Positions 15,548 through 25,024 of a stretch of 31,263 nt of DNA are shown here, in pieces; position 1 is the stretch's first letter, and the number at the start of each line of letters is the position of its first letter. The translations under genes were made by a program, and so were the position numbers. Under the pieces are notes generated by a model. The model saw only the letters and a program-made list of their open reading frames with translations, searched no databases and was not told the DNA's origin. This DNA is from Thermoplasmata archaeon (GTDB taxonomy: Archaea > Thermoplasmatota > Thermoplasmata > Thermoplasmatales > Thermoplasmataceae), in the NCBI GenBank assembly GCA_021850505.1, contig JAJZLW010000057.1:1-31263 (forward strand), read 5' to 3'.

Positions 15548-15679
15548 TCATTTTGTGATTATTACTTTTTCAACAGCTGGTCTCTGCTTGATGAATACCC
15601 TGGAACCGCATTCACATTCTATTTCAGCAGTACCTATCGATTTTTCAAGCGGTTTTCCGCATCTTATACATTTATACAT
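15548..15679 (-). CDS. rpoP: DNA-directed RNA polymerase subunit P (Rpo12/RpoP)
   Basis: This 43-residue frame begins at the ATG at 15679, inside the last codons of eL43, and ends at 15548. It matches archaeal Rpb12: [10 protein letters not shown] at the N-terminus, [10 protein letters not shown] near 25-34. It is a small zinc ribbon that tethers the large RNA polymerase subunits. The first metal pair is Cys4 and Cys7. The second knuckle reads C22-E-C24, one residue shorter than the usual CxxC. The eL43 stop overlaps its start by 8 bases, and pus10 follows after 6 bases. Confidence 0.9.
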   Translation of the reverse strand: MYKCIRCGKPLEKSIGTAEIECECGSRVFIKQRPAVEKVIITK

Positions 15680-15929
15680 TTTCCTTCACCTGCTCAACTA
15701 CTGGTCTTCCAAGATCAGGAGTGTAAGAACCACCAGCAAATCTGTAGGAACAGTGCCTGCATTCCCAGATTCCGCTTGCTAATCTCTTGACTTTGTGCTG
15801 TTTGCACGAAGGGCACTGGTAAAAAGATACCTTCTGCTTGTAGATCTCATTCCACTCTTTGCGTACTGTAACACCATAGCGTGGACCAAATCTCCCTGCA
15901 GCCCCTACCTTAACAGTTCTTCTTGCCAT
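15672..15929 (-). CDS. rpl37ae: Large-subunit ribosomal protein eL43 (L37Ae)
   Basis: The 85-residue basic protein has the family start [19 protein letters not shown] and a zinc ribbon made of CPSC (39-42) and CRHC (57-60), followed by FAGGSY. It lies between rrp42 and rpoP, the standard place for this gene in archaeal exosome clusters. The ATG is 4 bases after the rrp42 stop with GTGAT just upstream. Its stop overlaps the start of rpoP, implying coupled translation. Confidence 0.96.
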   Translation of the reverse strand: MARRTVKVGAAGRFGPRYGVTVRKEWNEIYKQKVSFYQCPSCKQHKVKRLASGIWECRHCSYRFAGGSYTPDLGRPVVEQVKENV

Positions 15930-15933
15930 AAGA

Positions 15934-16716
15934 TCACTTCAGATAATTTTCTCTGATGAGTTTACCGACATCACTTGATGTTTTTATAGCTTTCTGGATC
16001 TCTTCGATCGTGAAGTAACCCGGTTCTCCCTTCTGCATCGCTTTAAGGTGACCGTCCTCTGCCATCGTTACAGTTAGCCTCGCTGATGCAATCTGTTCCT
16101 CTTCAAGATCCGGGTCAACAACGATATCATCACCAATTTTTGCCATTGTAACTGAAACGGGTTTGCAGGTAATTGGAAGAGGCGAATTCTTCAGTCCTAT
16201 AGTCTCTCCTGGTATGATAGCAGTTGAGAGCGCGGATACGGCACCAATTGTGCAGGCATCAATAAGATTTCCATCATAGTCAATTACATCAATGTCCACG
16301 AAAACTATCCACACTTTCTTGGCCGGTTCGACCACTAACTTCTGCATGTCGATCATCTTGGACTCTCTTATTCCCCTGTCAACCACACGTGATATCTCAA
16401 TAGAATCTTCACTCGGCGGGCCTGCCTCAAAGGTTGGAAATGCCATTGGCAATAACTCAACATTTGTTGTCAGAACACCCTGATTTGGCGTGTCTGGGAA
16501 AGGTTCACCCGCTTCGATCTTCACGCCAGCAACGATTTTAGTCCTGCCAAGTGTTACCATTGCTGAACCGGAAGCGCGTGGAATGAAGTTTGTAACTATG
16601 GTCAGTTTACGAAACTCATCCAGCTTGCGGCCATCGGCACGCTTACCCTCTTTAAGTTTCTGCATCATGTAATTCTTCTTTATTTCTGACATTACGTCAA
16701 GTTCGTCTCTCGGCAA
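15934..16716 (-). CDS. rrp42: Exosome complex component Rrp42
   Basis: This is the non-catalytic RNase PH-like subunit of the archaeal exosome. It alternates with Rrp41 in the six-membered ring. Features are [12 protein letters not shown] near the N-terminus, [12 protein letters not shown], the [27 protein letters not shown] region and [13 protein letters not shown]. The frame extends upstream to 16746, but I choose the TTG at 16716. GGTGA lies 5 bases before it and the rrp41 stop ends one base earlier, exactly the arrangement seen for rrp41. An ATG at 16692 is the alternative and lacks a Shine-Dalgarno. With the TTG the protein is 260 aa. Confidence 0.93.
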   Translation of the reverse strand: MPRDELDVMSEIKKNYMMQKLKEGKRADGRKLDEFRKLTIVTNFIPRASGSAMVTLGRTKIVAGVKIEAGEPFPDTPNQGVLTTNVELLPMAFPTFEAGPPSEDSIEISRVVDRGIRESKMIDMQKLVVEPAKKVWIVFVDIDVIDYDGNLIDACTIGAVSALSTAIIPGETIGLKNSPLPITCKPVSVTMAKIGDDIVVDPDLEEEQIASARLTVTMAEDGHLKAMQKGEPGYFTIEEIQKAIKTSSDVGKLIRENYLK

Positions 16717-16717
16717 T

Positions 16718-17455
16718 TTACTCACCCCAGTTCGTGTCAGCAGCATAGTTCTTTTTAAGCGCGTCTCTCTGGATCTGGTTGATTCTTTCAGTTGCCTTCA
16801 TTATCATCGAAAGGGCCTGGTTGAATTCTTCTGTTGAGAGATCCCCGTCCATCTGCATCAGGACAATCTTACCTGATTTTGGCATCACTGCGATCGGCAG
16901 ATCTGCCTGCCCAAAATTATCCTCTTCTTTGGAAAGATCCAATACAACTTTGCCATCAACCTTTCCGGCTGTGCATCCGACCACCAGATCACGCATCGGG
17001 ACTCCAGCTGCTGCAAGAGCCACCGCTGAAGCTGTCAGCCCCGCTATTCTTGTTCCTGCGTCAGCCTGGAGCACTTCGATGAAGACGTCAATTTCAGCTC
17101 TCGGAAAGAGTTCCACCATAACTGCGACCTGCAGTGCCTCTGAAATAACTTTGGAAATCTCCATAGATCTCCTGTCCGGACCTGGTCGCTTTCGCTCATC
17201 CACTGAAAAAGCCGCCATATTGTATCTTGCCTTTACAAATGCCTGGTTTATATCCTGCATGTGTCGCGGGTAGGCTTCTCTTGGACCGTAAACTGCGACC
17301 TGGATCTTGTTGCCCCCCCATTCAATGAAAGCGCTTCCATCTGCTCTTTCCAGTACATTTGTTTCAATCTTTATCGGCCTGAGATCTTCAGGCGATCTAC
17401 CATCCAGTCTTGTTCCATCTTCGTTGAATAATTTTTTATCACTTGCTGTTCCCAA
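16718..17455 (-). CDS. rrp41: Exosome complex component Rrp41 (catalytic)
   Basis: This is the catalytic RNase PH-type subunit, which degrades RNA 3' to 5' with phosphate. The 245-residue protein has LDGRSPEDLRPI near 17-28, EWGGNKIQVAVYGPRE, the arginine-rich DERKRPGPDRRSMEI that binds RNA and phosphate, and the DAGTRIAGLTAS and QADLPIAVMP regions with active-site aspartates. The start is TTG at 17455, inside the end of rrp4, preceded by GGTGA with a 5-base spacing. No ATG lies in frame near the N-terminus. It overlaps rrp4 by 17 bases. Confidence 0.96.
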   Translation of the reverse strand: MGTASDKKLFNEDGTRLDGRSPEDLRPIKIETNVLERADGSAFIEWGGNKIQVAVYGPREAYPRHMQDINQAFVKARYNMAAFSVDERKRPGPDRRSMEISKVISEALQVAVMVELFPRAEIDVFIEVLQADAGTRIAGLTASAVALAAAGVPMRDLVVGCTAGKVDGKVVLDLSKEEDNFGQADLPIAVMPKSGKIVLMQMDGDLSTEEFNQALSMIMKATERINQIQRDALKKNYAADTNWGE

Positions 17456-18128
17456 CTATTTCACCTTTCCTTTCTTCAAGAAACTTTGATACCCTGTCCG
17501 TAAGGCCAACGGTGTGCGCCTCTCTCTCTACAATTCTTATTGCTTCGATCGCAATTATTACATTCTCTGGCACGCCGTCAAGCCACATGATTCCATTCTG
17601 CCCAACCATGATCTTGGTTAATGTCGCATCCTTGATCATGTTTACCATATTTCCACCCTTGCCTATTACACGTGGCACTTTTGGAGCCGGGAGACTTATG
17701 ACAGTCCCACCTTCAAGCTTTCGAAGACCTACATCCTTCATAGATATCCAGCTTTCTTTAATCTCATTAATGGAGAGTATCTTGGCATAGACATAGTCAC
17801 CAACTTTCATGTATCTTTTCAGCTCCCCGGAGGATACTCTCCATGGAACATCATTCATGTGCAGTAGGGTCGTATATGTTGAACTAATATCGACAACCCA
17901 CATCGAAGGGCCAATTTCTATTACCTTTCCTATGACTCTGTCATTCCGTCTGGGTTGGTATTTCCCGTAAAATGGAACAACATCGACAAACTGCTCACTT
18001 TCCTGCAATATACCGAAATACTCTGAACAGTATTTCTGATCGCCGCATTTATAGACTCCATTTCGGGGTTTGCGATCGGCAACCTCAATCGGGTCTCCTG
18101 GCATTATTATCTGTTTTGTATCTGGCAT
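17439..18128 (-). CDS. rrp4: Exosome complex RNA-binding cap protein Rrp4
   Basis: The 229-residue protein caps the exosome ring and feeds RNA to it. Order of domains: a short N-terminal beta domain (PGDPIEVADRKPRNG), an S1 domain (about 60-130, with GKVIEIGPSMWVVDI) and a KH domain (about 140-200, APKVPRVIGKGGNMVNMI with the KH GxxG loop as GKGG). It is the first gene of the ten-gene run. SBDS and the proteasome alpha gene, often found upstream in other euryarchaea, are absent here. The ATG at 18128 follows GAGGG at a long spacing. Confidence 0.95.
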   Translation of the reverse strand: MPDTKQIIMPGDPIEVADRKPRNGVYKCGDQKYCSEYFGILQESEQFVDVVPFYGKYQPRRNDRVIGKVIEIGPSMWVVDISSTYTTLLHMNDVPWRVSSGELKRYMKVGDYVYAKILSINEIKESWISMKDVGLRKLEGGTVISLPAPKVPRVIGKGGNMVNMIKDATLTKIMVGQNGIMWLDGVPENVIIAIEAIRIVEREAHTVGLTDRVSKFLEERKGEIVGNSK

Positions 18129-18191
18129 CTATTCATCATTCCCTCTGTTAACTTATTTTATTTCTTCCTATATCTTACTGTATTGTGTCAA

Positions 18192-18209
18192 ATGATATAA
18201 TTATATCAT
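18192..18209. promoter_or_regulatory. Perfect 18-bp palindrome between the exosome run and aspA
   Basis: ATGATATAATTATATCAT is self-complementary over all 18 bases. It lies 64-81 bases before the rrp4 start and about 200 bases before aspA, in a gap of 277 bases with no gene. It could be an operator for the minus-strand run. The rest of the gap is AT-rich and shows only TATA-like sequence. Confidence 0.4.
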
Positions 18210-18379
18210 GATCGGAATAGACTGCACTTCTGATTGCTCTGACTTCTGATTAAATATAATATTCCTTCCATGCATTATGTTAACAATATAATGGAGATTC
18301 TCTTCGTTTAATAATAGATGATAAGATCGTTTAACGGAGAATTAATATTAATTATCGTCCAAATAATTCCCAGAACCGA

Positions 18380-18387
18380 TTTATAGG
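18380..18387 (+). promoter_or_regulatory. TATA-like box of the aspartase gene
   Basis: TTTATAGG lies 19-26 bases before the ATG at 18406. No Shine-Dalgarno is present between them, so a leaderless transcript is likely. Confidence 0.45.
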
Positions 18388-18405
18388 CATTTGCAATTTA
18401 CTATT

Positions 18406-19782
18406 ATGTCAAGAATAGAAAGAGATGTTATCGGAGAGGTAAGTATTGAGGATAACGAACTTTATGGCATCAACACCAGAAGGGCAATGGAGAATTTTCA
18501 GATTTCTGGAATGAGGGCCGATTCGGATCACATTATTTCGATGGTTCAGATTAAGAGATCGGCGGCAATTGCAAATTTCCTTGGAAAAAGGATAAATGCT
18601 GAAATGAAGGATGCAATAGTAAAGGCTTGCGATCTAATTATTTCCGGGAAGTATCAGGATCATTTCATGATTGACGTCTACCAGGCAGGTGCAGGCACCT
18701 CGTTTAACATGAATGCAAATGAGGTGATTGCGAATGCAGCATTACTGATAATGGGCAAAAAACCTGGAGAATATTCGGTTATTCACCCAAATGATCATGT
18801 GAACATGAGCCAGTCCACGAACGATATTTACCCAACAATGATGCGTGTTACGGCTGCAAAAAAAACTATAAAGTTGCTGAAGCAAATGCGGGAACTTCAT
18901 ACTTCGTTTACGAAAAAGCGGGATGGACTCAAACATGTGGTAAAGCCTGGCAGAACCCATCTGCAGGACGCCGCACCTGTCACAATGGGTTTAGAATTTG
19001 GTGCTTATGCATATGCGATCGAAAACGATATAGAGGAACTGGAGTGGGCCACGGACAAAATTATGGAATTAAATGCGGGTGGAACGGCCGTCGGAACCGG
19101 CATAAATACTGCTCCTGGATATCAGGAAAATGTTGTAAGAGAAATTGCAAACATAACTGGAATGAATTTTCGCCCCTCTAGCAATCTTATGGGAATTATG
19201 CAGTTCATGACAGATTTTTCAAGGATAATGAATGCTGCTGCCAATTTGGCCATAGACATCAATAAGATTTCCAATGATATCCGGCTCCTCTATTCCGGCC
19301 CCGGAGCGGGAATACATGAGATAACAATACCAGCTGTCCAGCAGGGATCGTCCATAATGCCCGGCAAGGTAAATCCCTCAATCGCGGAGGCGATGAACAT
19401 GATCTGCCATTCAGTCCTTGGAGCTCAGGAGGCGGTAAATTTTTCTGCGCAGGCTGGGCAGCTCGAATTGAATGTAATGATGCCTGGCATAGATTTCGAA
19501 CTGACAAGGTCACTTGACATACTTACTTCTGGACTGAAAATGTTCAGGGAAAAACTGATTGACGGCATTAAAGCGGATTCGGAAGTATGCTCAGAACATC
19601 TCGCCCACGGTTTTGGATCAGCTGCACTTTTAAACCCGGTTCTTGGTTATGATAACGTTGCTAAGATAGTAAAAGAGGCGATATCAACTGGAAAAAGCAT
19701 AAAGGAACTTGCACTTAAAACAGGAAAGTTAAACGAACAGCAATTTGATGATCTTATGAGAAAGGGGATCCCGCAGAACTGA
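18406..19782 (+). CDS. aspA: Aspartate ammonia-lyase-like enzyme (aspartase/fumarase superfamily)
   Basis: This 458-residue protein belongs to the class II fumarase/aspartase superfamily. Conserved pieces are the NMNANEVIAN segment (101-110), HPNDHVNMSQSTND (127-140), GRTHLQDA (182-189), and the signature loop GSSIMPGKVNP (314-324). The QSTND form and AGQLELNVM after the signature favour aspartase, which converts aspartate to fumarate and ammonia. Fumarases usually have QSSND. Argininosuccinate lyase and adenylosuccinate lyase do not fit. The frame opens at TTG 18391, but the ATG at 18406 is preferred because a TATA-like box lies 19-26 bases before it. It is transcribed alone. Confidence 0.85.
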   Translation: MSRIERDVIGEVSIEDNELYGINTRRAMENFQISGMRADSDHIISMVQIKRSAAIANFLGKRINAEMKDAIVKACDLIISGKYQDHFMIDVYQAGAGTSFNMNANEVIANAALLIMGKKPGEYSVIHPNDHVNMSQSTNDIYPTMMRVTAAKKTIKLLKQMRELHTSFTKKRDGLKHVVKPGRTHLQDAAPVTMGLEFGAYAYAIENDIEELEWATDKIMELNAGGTAVGTGINTAPGYQENVVREIANITGMNFRPSSNLMGIMQFMTDFSRIMNAAANLAIDINKISNDIRLLYSGPGAGIHEITIPAVQQGSSIMPGKVNPSIAEAMNMICHSVLGAQEAVNFSAQAGQLELNVMMPGIDFELTRSLDILTSGLKMFREKLIDGIKADSEVCSEHLAHGFGSAALLNPVLGYDNVAKIVKEAISTGKSIKELALKTGKLNEQQFDDLMRKGIPQN

Positions 19783-19943
19783 TACCAGCTGGAATGATAT
19801 AGATTAACAGAAAAATCGATCTACAAAAAACCCTTTTCTCTTAGATATAAGATGATCGAACTCAGATGATCATAAATTCATGATAAACATATTAATTTGA
19901 CCAAATTTAAATTTTAGACAATGCAGATATGTAAAGCCATTGC

Positions 19944-19951
19944 TATAAATT
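19944..19951 (+). promoter_or_regulatory. TATA-like box of the cupin gene
   Basis: TATAAATT lies 21-28 bases before the cupin ATG, with no Shine-Dalgarno in between. This suggests a leaderless or nearly leaderless transcript. Confidence 0.45.
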
Positions 19952-19971
19952 GAATGATATAATCACTCTGT

Positions 19972-20340
19972 ATGCAATCCCGTTCAGAACAGGCTGGTTT
20001 TGTGAGAAATTCTAATGATGTTGAGGAATTAGAGATGGATGGCGGTGCAAGGATAAGGTGGCTGATAACCCATAAGGATGGAGCACCAACTTTTTCTATG
20101 AGACTGATAACTGTTGATAAGGGCAAATCAACCCCGACACACAGTCATGACTACGAACATGAGATATTTGTCATAGAAGGTAAACTTTCAGTCCAGATAG
20201 GCCATTTAAACCGGGATGCCACATCTGGCGCATATATCTATATCCCGCCTGATGAGATCCATGGCATGAGGGCCATGGAAGATTCAAGAATCATATGTAT
20301 AGTACCGATCAAAGCCGCCAGACTTGCGCTTGGAGAATAG
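19972..20340 (+). CDS. Single-domain cupin protein
   Basis: This small 122-residue protein has one cupin barrel. The metal-binding motif 1 is THSHDYEHEIFVIEG (about 57-71), with His58, His60 and Glu64 in ligand positions. Motif 2 is around PPDEIHGMRA, with a further His near 92. The substrate is not evident, since such proteins range from dioxygenases and isomerases to sensors. It has its own likely TATA box and no obvious operon partner. Confidence 0.8.
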   Translation: MQSRSEQAGFVRNSNDVEELEMDGGARIRWLITHKDGAPTFSMRLITVDKGKSTPTHSHDYEHEIFVIEGKLSVQIGHLNRDATSGAYIYIPPDEIHGMRAMEDSRIICIVPIKAARLALGE

Positions 20341-20450
20341 ATAAAAATCTGAACGAAAAGAGCAGGGCATAAACAGCCTGAATTTATCTATTCTTGACAG
20401 GTGTAATCCAGAATTCTGGCCTGAATAACTTACTGTTATAGAATCTGCTC

Positions 20451-20465
20451 TGTTGTGAAACAACA
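20451..20465 (+). terminator. Hairpin followed by T-run downstream of the cupin gene
   Basis: TGTTGT-GAA-ACAACA is a 6-bp stem, followed a few bases later by TTTTT. It is in the 200-base gap between the cupin and peptidase genes. A 12-bp palindrome CCAGAATTCTGG at 20408-20419 lies in the same gap. Archaeal termination depends mainly on T-runs, so the hairpin itself may not matter. Confidence 0.25.
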
Positions 20466-20540
20466 AAGATTTTTCTGGATCTGTGATTAAACTGCCATTA
20501 TTAATAGAAGATTTAGGGAAGTCATAAATTTTAAACCTGA

Positions 20541-21452
<912 letters not shown>

Positions 21453-21478
21453 AATAACTAAAATTTAATCAGGTTTTG

Positions 21479-22684
21479 ATGAAGATATACCTCGAATCAT
21501 ACGGGTGCACGCTCAACAAATCTGAGGCCGGCCTGTATGTTAACAGCCTGCTTTCTGATGGGGGGGAGATTGTTCAGGATCCTGCGGCAGCTGATATAAG
21601 GGTTATTGGAACATGTGTTGTCATTCAGCATACAGAGGATCGCATGCTGAGACGAATTTCAAATCTTAAAGAAAACGGGAAGGTGAGGGTCATAGGATGC
21701 CTCCCATCCGTAGCTGCTGGTTCTCTTGTGGACAAAGACATCGAGGTACTTGAAAAATCTGAATTTAAGTCTTTTTACAGTGGGAAGCTTGACGATATTG
21801 ATATCAAGGAACCATCTATCTTTAACGGCATACCGATCAATCAGGGTTGCACCGGGAGCTGCAACTTCTGCATTTCTCACATATCACGCGGCAAGCTGCT
21901 ATCCAGACCGGTAGAAAAGATAATCGGACAGATAAAAATCCAACTGGGAAAGGGTGTAAAAGAAGTACGGCTATCTTCCCTTGATTCCGCTGCATATGGT
22001 AAAGATCTTTCTTACAGGCTTGATCACCTTGTCGATATGGTCGCAAAGATTGAGGGTGATTTCAGAATCAGGGTGGGCATGATGGAGCCGAGGAATACTT
22101 CTGAAATTTTAGATCCATTAATGAATGCATATCAGAGCGGCAAGGTTTACAAATTTTTGCATTTACCGGTTCAGAGCGGAGATGACCGAATCCTGGATGC
22201 CATGAACCGTGAATATCATGCGGAAGATTTTAATAATATTGTAAGGGAATACAGGCACAGATATCCGGATTCAACGCTTTCAACTGATATCATAACAGGA
22301 TATTATCAGGATGATGAGGAATCATTTGAAAAAACAGTGAAATTGCTGATGGATACAAAACCTGAGATCGTAAATATAACAAGGTTTTCACCCAGGCCAT
22401 ATACAGCAGATTTTAACCGTAAAGTGCCTCCTTCGAATCTTGTTAAACGCTGGACCTCTCAGATAACGGATCTGCATCATTCGATCTCGGCAAAGAGCAT
22501 GGAGGGGCAGATTGGAAAAATAAAGAACATTATGATAACGGAACATGGGAGGAATGAAACCTCTGTTGGAAGGGATGAAGCCTATAGACCCGTTGTTATT
22601 AAAGATATAAAACAACTGTATTCATTCCATTCTTGTGAAGTTGTTGAGGCAACTGATACTTACCTCATTGGAAAAATAGCATGA
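21479..22684 (+). CDS. Archaeal MiaB-like tRNA methylthiotransferase (MtaB/CDKAL1 type)
   Basis: This radical SAM enzyme, 401 aa, probably adds a methylthio group to threonylcarbamoyladenosine-37 of tRNA. The N-terminal domain has three cluster cysteines at 10, 46 and 74 (ESYGCTLN, GTCVV, GCLPS). The radical SAM motif is GCTGSCNFC (Cys124, Cys128, Cys131). LPVQSGDDRIL and TDIITGYYQD are conserved in the core, and a short TRAM-like C-terminus follows. The TTG one codon upstream is in frame, but the ATG at 21479 is preferred. It follows the peptidase by 26 bases on the same strand. Confidence 0.92.
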   Translation: MKIYLESYGCTLNKSEAGLYVNSLLSDGGEIVQDPAAADIRVIGTCVVIQHTEDRMLRRISNLKENGKVRVIGCLPSVAAGSLVDKDIEVLEKSEFKSFYSGKLDDIDIKEPSIFNGIPINQGCTGSCNFCISHISRGKLLSRPVEKIIGQIKIQLGKGVKEVRLSSLDSAAYGKDLSYRLDHLVDMVAKIEGDFRIRVGMMEPRNTSEILDPLMNAYQSGKVYKFLHLPVQSGDDRILDAMNREYHAEDFNNIVREYRHRYPDSTLSTDIITGYYQDDEESFEKTVKLLMDTKPEIVNITRFSPRPYTADFNRKVPPSNLVKRWTSQITDLHHSISAKSMEGQIGKIKNIMITEHGRNETSVGRDEAYRPVVIKDIKQLYSFHSCEVVEATDTYLIGKIA

Positions 22685-22751
22685 ATTGGAAAATCTAACT
22701 TTGCATAAGAAAATGAGGATTCGGGACATGATTCTGGTGTTCGGGCATACT

Positions 22752-23747
22752 TCAATCAACTGAGACAATCTCATCCATTATGTAACGATTGGTTTTCTTA
22801 AATTTGAAGGCAATCTGGAATTCCTGAGGTGTGAGGATAGGCATTGGATACTTGTCCTGGTCATCGATTGGGACCCTTGGACATCCTGTGAATACGACGA
22901 GATCGCAGCGCATGTTTTCAAACTCGGTTGGGCTGCAGTTGTTGCTGTGGATCATTACAGTTTCCAGACCGACAGAATCCGCCTGCCGCAGAATAGTATC
23001 GGCGAGACTTCTCCTCCTCTGCCCAATCTTTGTATCAAGGACAACGCAAACTTTCTTCGCATCCATTGCCCTGGCAATCGCAGCATATCTGATCCTTATA
23101 GCCCGGTCAGTTTCCGCTTTCAAACTCCTCATCGTCAGATCATTCAGGTCAAGCAGAAAAACTTCCTTCTCCAGAGATAACTGGGCTCCCAGTGCATGAA
23201 AAATACCGGTGCTTACAAGCAGGAAACAGTCAACGTACTCACTCACTGAATGCCCGGTGCTATAATTGCATCCGAGGACCTGCCCCGGATATTTCAGCCT
23301 TCCGTCGTTTTTACCTACTATTACCTGAAATCCTCTTTCCTCCAGCATTTTTCTAATCTGCTCAGCTGCCTTCATGTATTGTATGGAAAATAGAAGGCCT
23401 ATTCTGGAGTAACCCTTTTCCAATATTTCGGTGAACTGTACTTTAGATAAATCCTGATCCCGCTCCTCCCTGTACTCTATGAACAGAACAGGTTTGGGAT
23501 ATTTTATGTTTGGAATCTCGGAATGACCAAGCTGCACTATGACATCAACGTCATTATACAGGGCCATCTCACCAACATCGCAGGCACCGAAGAATGGGTC
23601 GCTTGAGATAATTATGGCGAATTCCTTTGAAAGTGCCTGAAAAAGAGAGAATACAGATGGCTTGAGACCGTCTGGAACCATAAGAATTATCTTTTTTGCG
23701 CCCATCTTTCTCAGATCAGATAGGATCCTGTCTGTATCAATAATCAT
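22752..23747 (-). CDS. dph2: Diphthamide biosynthesis enzyme Dph2
   Basis: This catalyses the first step of diphthamide formation on elongation factor 2, transferring the 3-amino-3-carboxypropyl group of SAM to a histidine with a noncanonical radical [4Fe-4S] cluster. The three cluster cysteines are visible as GACDVGE (Cys56), GCNYSTG (Cys160) and TGCPRVPIDD (Cys289), numbered from the ATG at 23747 (331 aa). The frame also opens 18 codons upstream at 23801. The shorter form is chosen because the MIIDTDRIL start matches the family better, but neither start has a Shine-Dalgarno. Its start is close to the hutI stop on the same strand. Confidence 0.93.
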   Translation of the reverse strand: MIIDTDRILSDLRKMGAKKIILMVPDGLKPSVFSLFQALSKEFAIIISSDPFFGACDVGEMALYNDVDVIVQLGHSEIPNIKYPKPVLFIEYREERDQDLSKVQFTEILEKGYSRIGLLFSIQYMKAAEQIRKMLEERGFQVIVGKNDGRLKYPGQVLGCNYSTGHSVSEYVDCFLLVSTGIFHALGAQLSLEKEVFLLDLNDLTMRSLKAETDRAIRIRYAAIARAMDAKKVCVVLDTKIGQRRRSLADTILRQADSVGLETVMIHSNNCSPTEFENMRCDLVVFTGCPRVPIDDQDKYPMPILTPQEFQIAFKFKKTNRYIMDEIVSVD

Positions 23748-23812
23748 TTTAAATCTCGAATCTGTATTCAAATAATAACCTTTGATAAAAAAGATTTGCA
23801 TTCAAATATGGA

Positions 23813-25015
23813 TCACTGGATAATTTTTCCACCCTTTATTGTCATTGAAACCGGGTTCGATGCATATTCATAAGGAATTTCTCTGTAATCCGAAAGCTTC
23901 ATTAAAATTAAATCAGCATCTTTTCCTGCCTCAATACTTCCAGTCTTATTGGCAATATTCAATGAATAAGCGGCGTTGATGGTAGCAGCATTTATCGCCT
24001 CCTCTATTTTAAGACCGCAGAATCTAACTGCTAGATAAATGGCGAACTGCATGTTCTGATTTCTCGTCAGGGGAGATGAGTCGCTCGAGATCGAAACAGG
24101 AATGCCGGAATCGACGAACTTCCTTCCAGATGGGTATTTTTCATTCAGGGCGAATGCCGTTATCGGTAGTAGGTTAGCGGTCACTTTGTTTTTCGCAAGC
24201 TTGTTGTACCCCTCAGAGTCGATTTTTAAAAGATGATCAGCTGATGATATCCTGAATCGATCGGAAAGGCTTAGACAGCCAATGTTTTGGATCTCGTCTG
24301 CGTGAAGACGCAGAGGCTTTGGAGCTACAGCTGAAAAAAGCCTTGCTGTATCTTCTGGTGAGAATGCGCCAGCATCGCAAAATGAGTCGACAAAGTCTGC
24401 CCTGTTGAGAAGCTTCGGTATCTCTTTCTCAATAACAAAGTCCACATGTTCGCCTGTTGTTTTTCCCATGCTTACTGAATGAAGAGGTAGAAGGGTTTTC
24501 ATCACCCGAACAGTGTTTGTATTACTTATTGATTCCATAACAGAAAGCATTTTACTTTCGCCTTCCACTGTCGAGGAGTATCCAGTCTTCATCTCGATCG
24601 TGGTTGTTCCATGAGAGGAGGCGTCTTTTACACGAGCAGCTGTTTCCAGCAAAATTTTTTCATATGATGCTGCTTCAGTTTCCCTGACAGTTCGGCCAAT
24701 GCCATTGCCACTGCGAAGAATCTCCAGATAACTCATACCTTCTATTTTCTGATAGAACTCCTCGTACCTGGAACCTGAATAGACTATATGGGTGTGTGAG
24801 TCAATAAACCCCGGGAGTGCTATAAGGTCTCCGCAGTCAATACTTCTATCAGCACTTTGATGGATGTCGCCTATTTCCTTTATTTTATCATTTTCTATTA
24901 GAATGGATGAATCTGTGATCACAGATAATTTTGACTGTTCAGGTCCTGAATTCTGGCTGGAAAGATCCATTGGGGAAACTATCTGCTTTAGATTCTTAAG
25001 AAGAATGCTTGTCAT
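23813..25015 (-). CDS. hutI: Imidazolonepropionase
   Basis: This amidohydrolase opens imidazolone-5-propionate in histidine degradation. The 400-residue protein has the metal site HTH (74-76), the specific GSRYEEFYQKIEGMSYLEI region (81-99) and SGNGIGRTV of the HutI group, HADE (238-241), a later His261 and Asp312 in SSDSSPL. No histidase, urocanase or formimino-handling gene is next to it, so the rest of the pathway must be elsewhere or the substrate may differ. It lies 9 bases after the prepilin peptidase stop on the same strand. Confidence 0.88.
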   Translation of the reverse strand: MTSILLKNLKQIVSPMDLSSQNSGPEQSKLSVITDSSILIENDKIKEIGDIHQSADRSIDCGDLIALPGFIDSHTHIVYSGSRYEEFYQKIEGMSYLEILRSGNGIGRTVRETEAASYEKILLETAARVKDASSHGTTTIEMKTGYSSTVEGESKMLSVMESISNTNTVRVMKTLLPLHSVSMGKTTGEHVDFVIEKEIPKLLNRADFVDSFCDAGAFSPEDTARLFSAVAPKPLRLHADEIQNIGCLSLSDRFRISSADHLLKIDSEGYNKLAKNKVTANLLPITAFALNEKYPSGRKFVDSGIPVSISSDSSPLTRNQNMQFAIYLAVRFCGLKIEEAINAATINAAYSLNIANKTGSIEAGKDADLILMKLSDYREIPYEYASNPVSMTIKGGKIIQ

Positions 25016-25024
25016 TTAATTCAC

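Noticed and set aside
16717..16746. Upstream start for Rrp42 at 16746
   Set aside because: It overlaps rrp41 by 29 bases without a Shine-Dalgarno. The TTG at 16716 copies the rrp41 arrangement.
16779..17273. 164-codon plus-strand frame opposite rrp41
   Set aside because: It is antisense to a clear conserved gene. Its composition is explained by codon usage of the opposite strand.
18391..18405. TTG start of the aspartase-like gene
   Set aside because: The TATA-like box at 18380-18387 would be too close. The ATG at 18406 fits the usual spacing.
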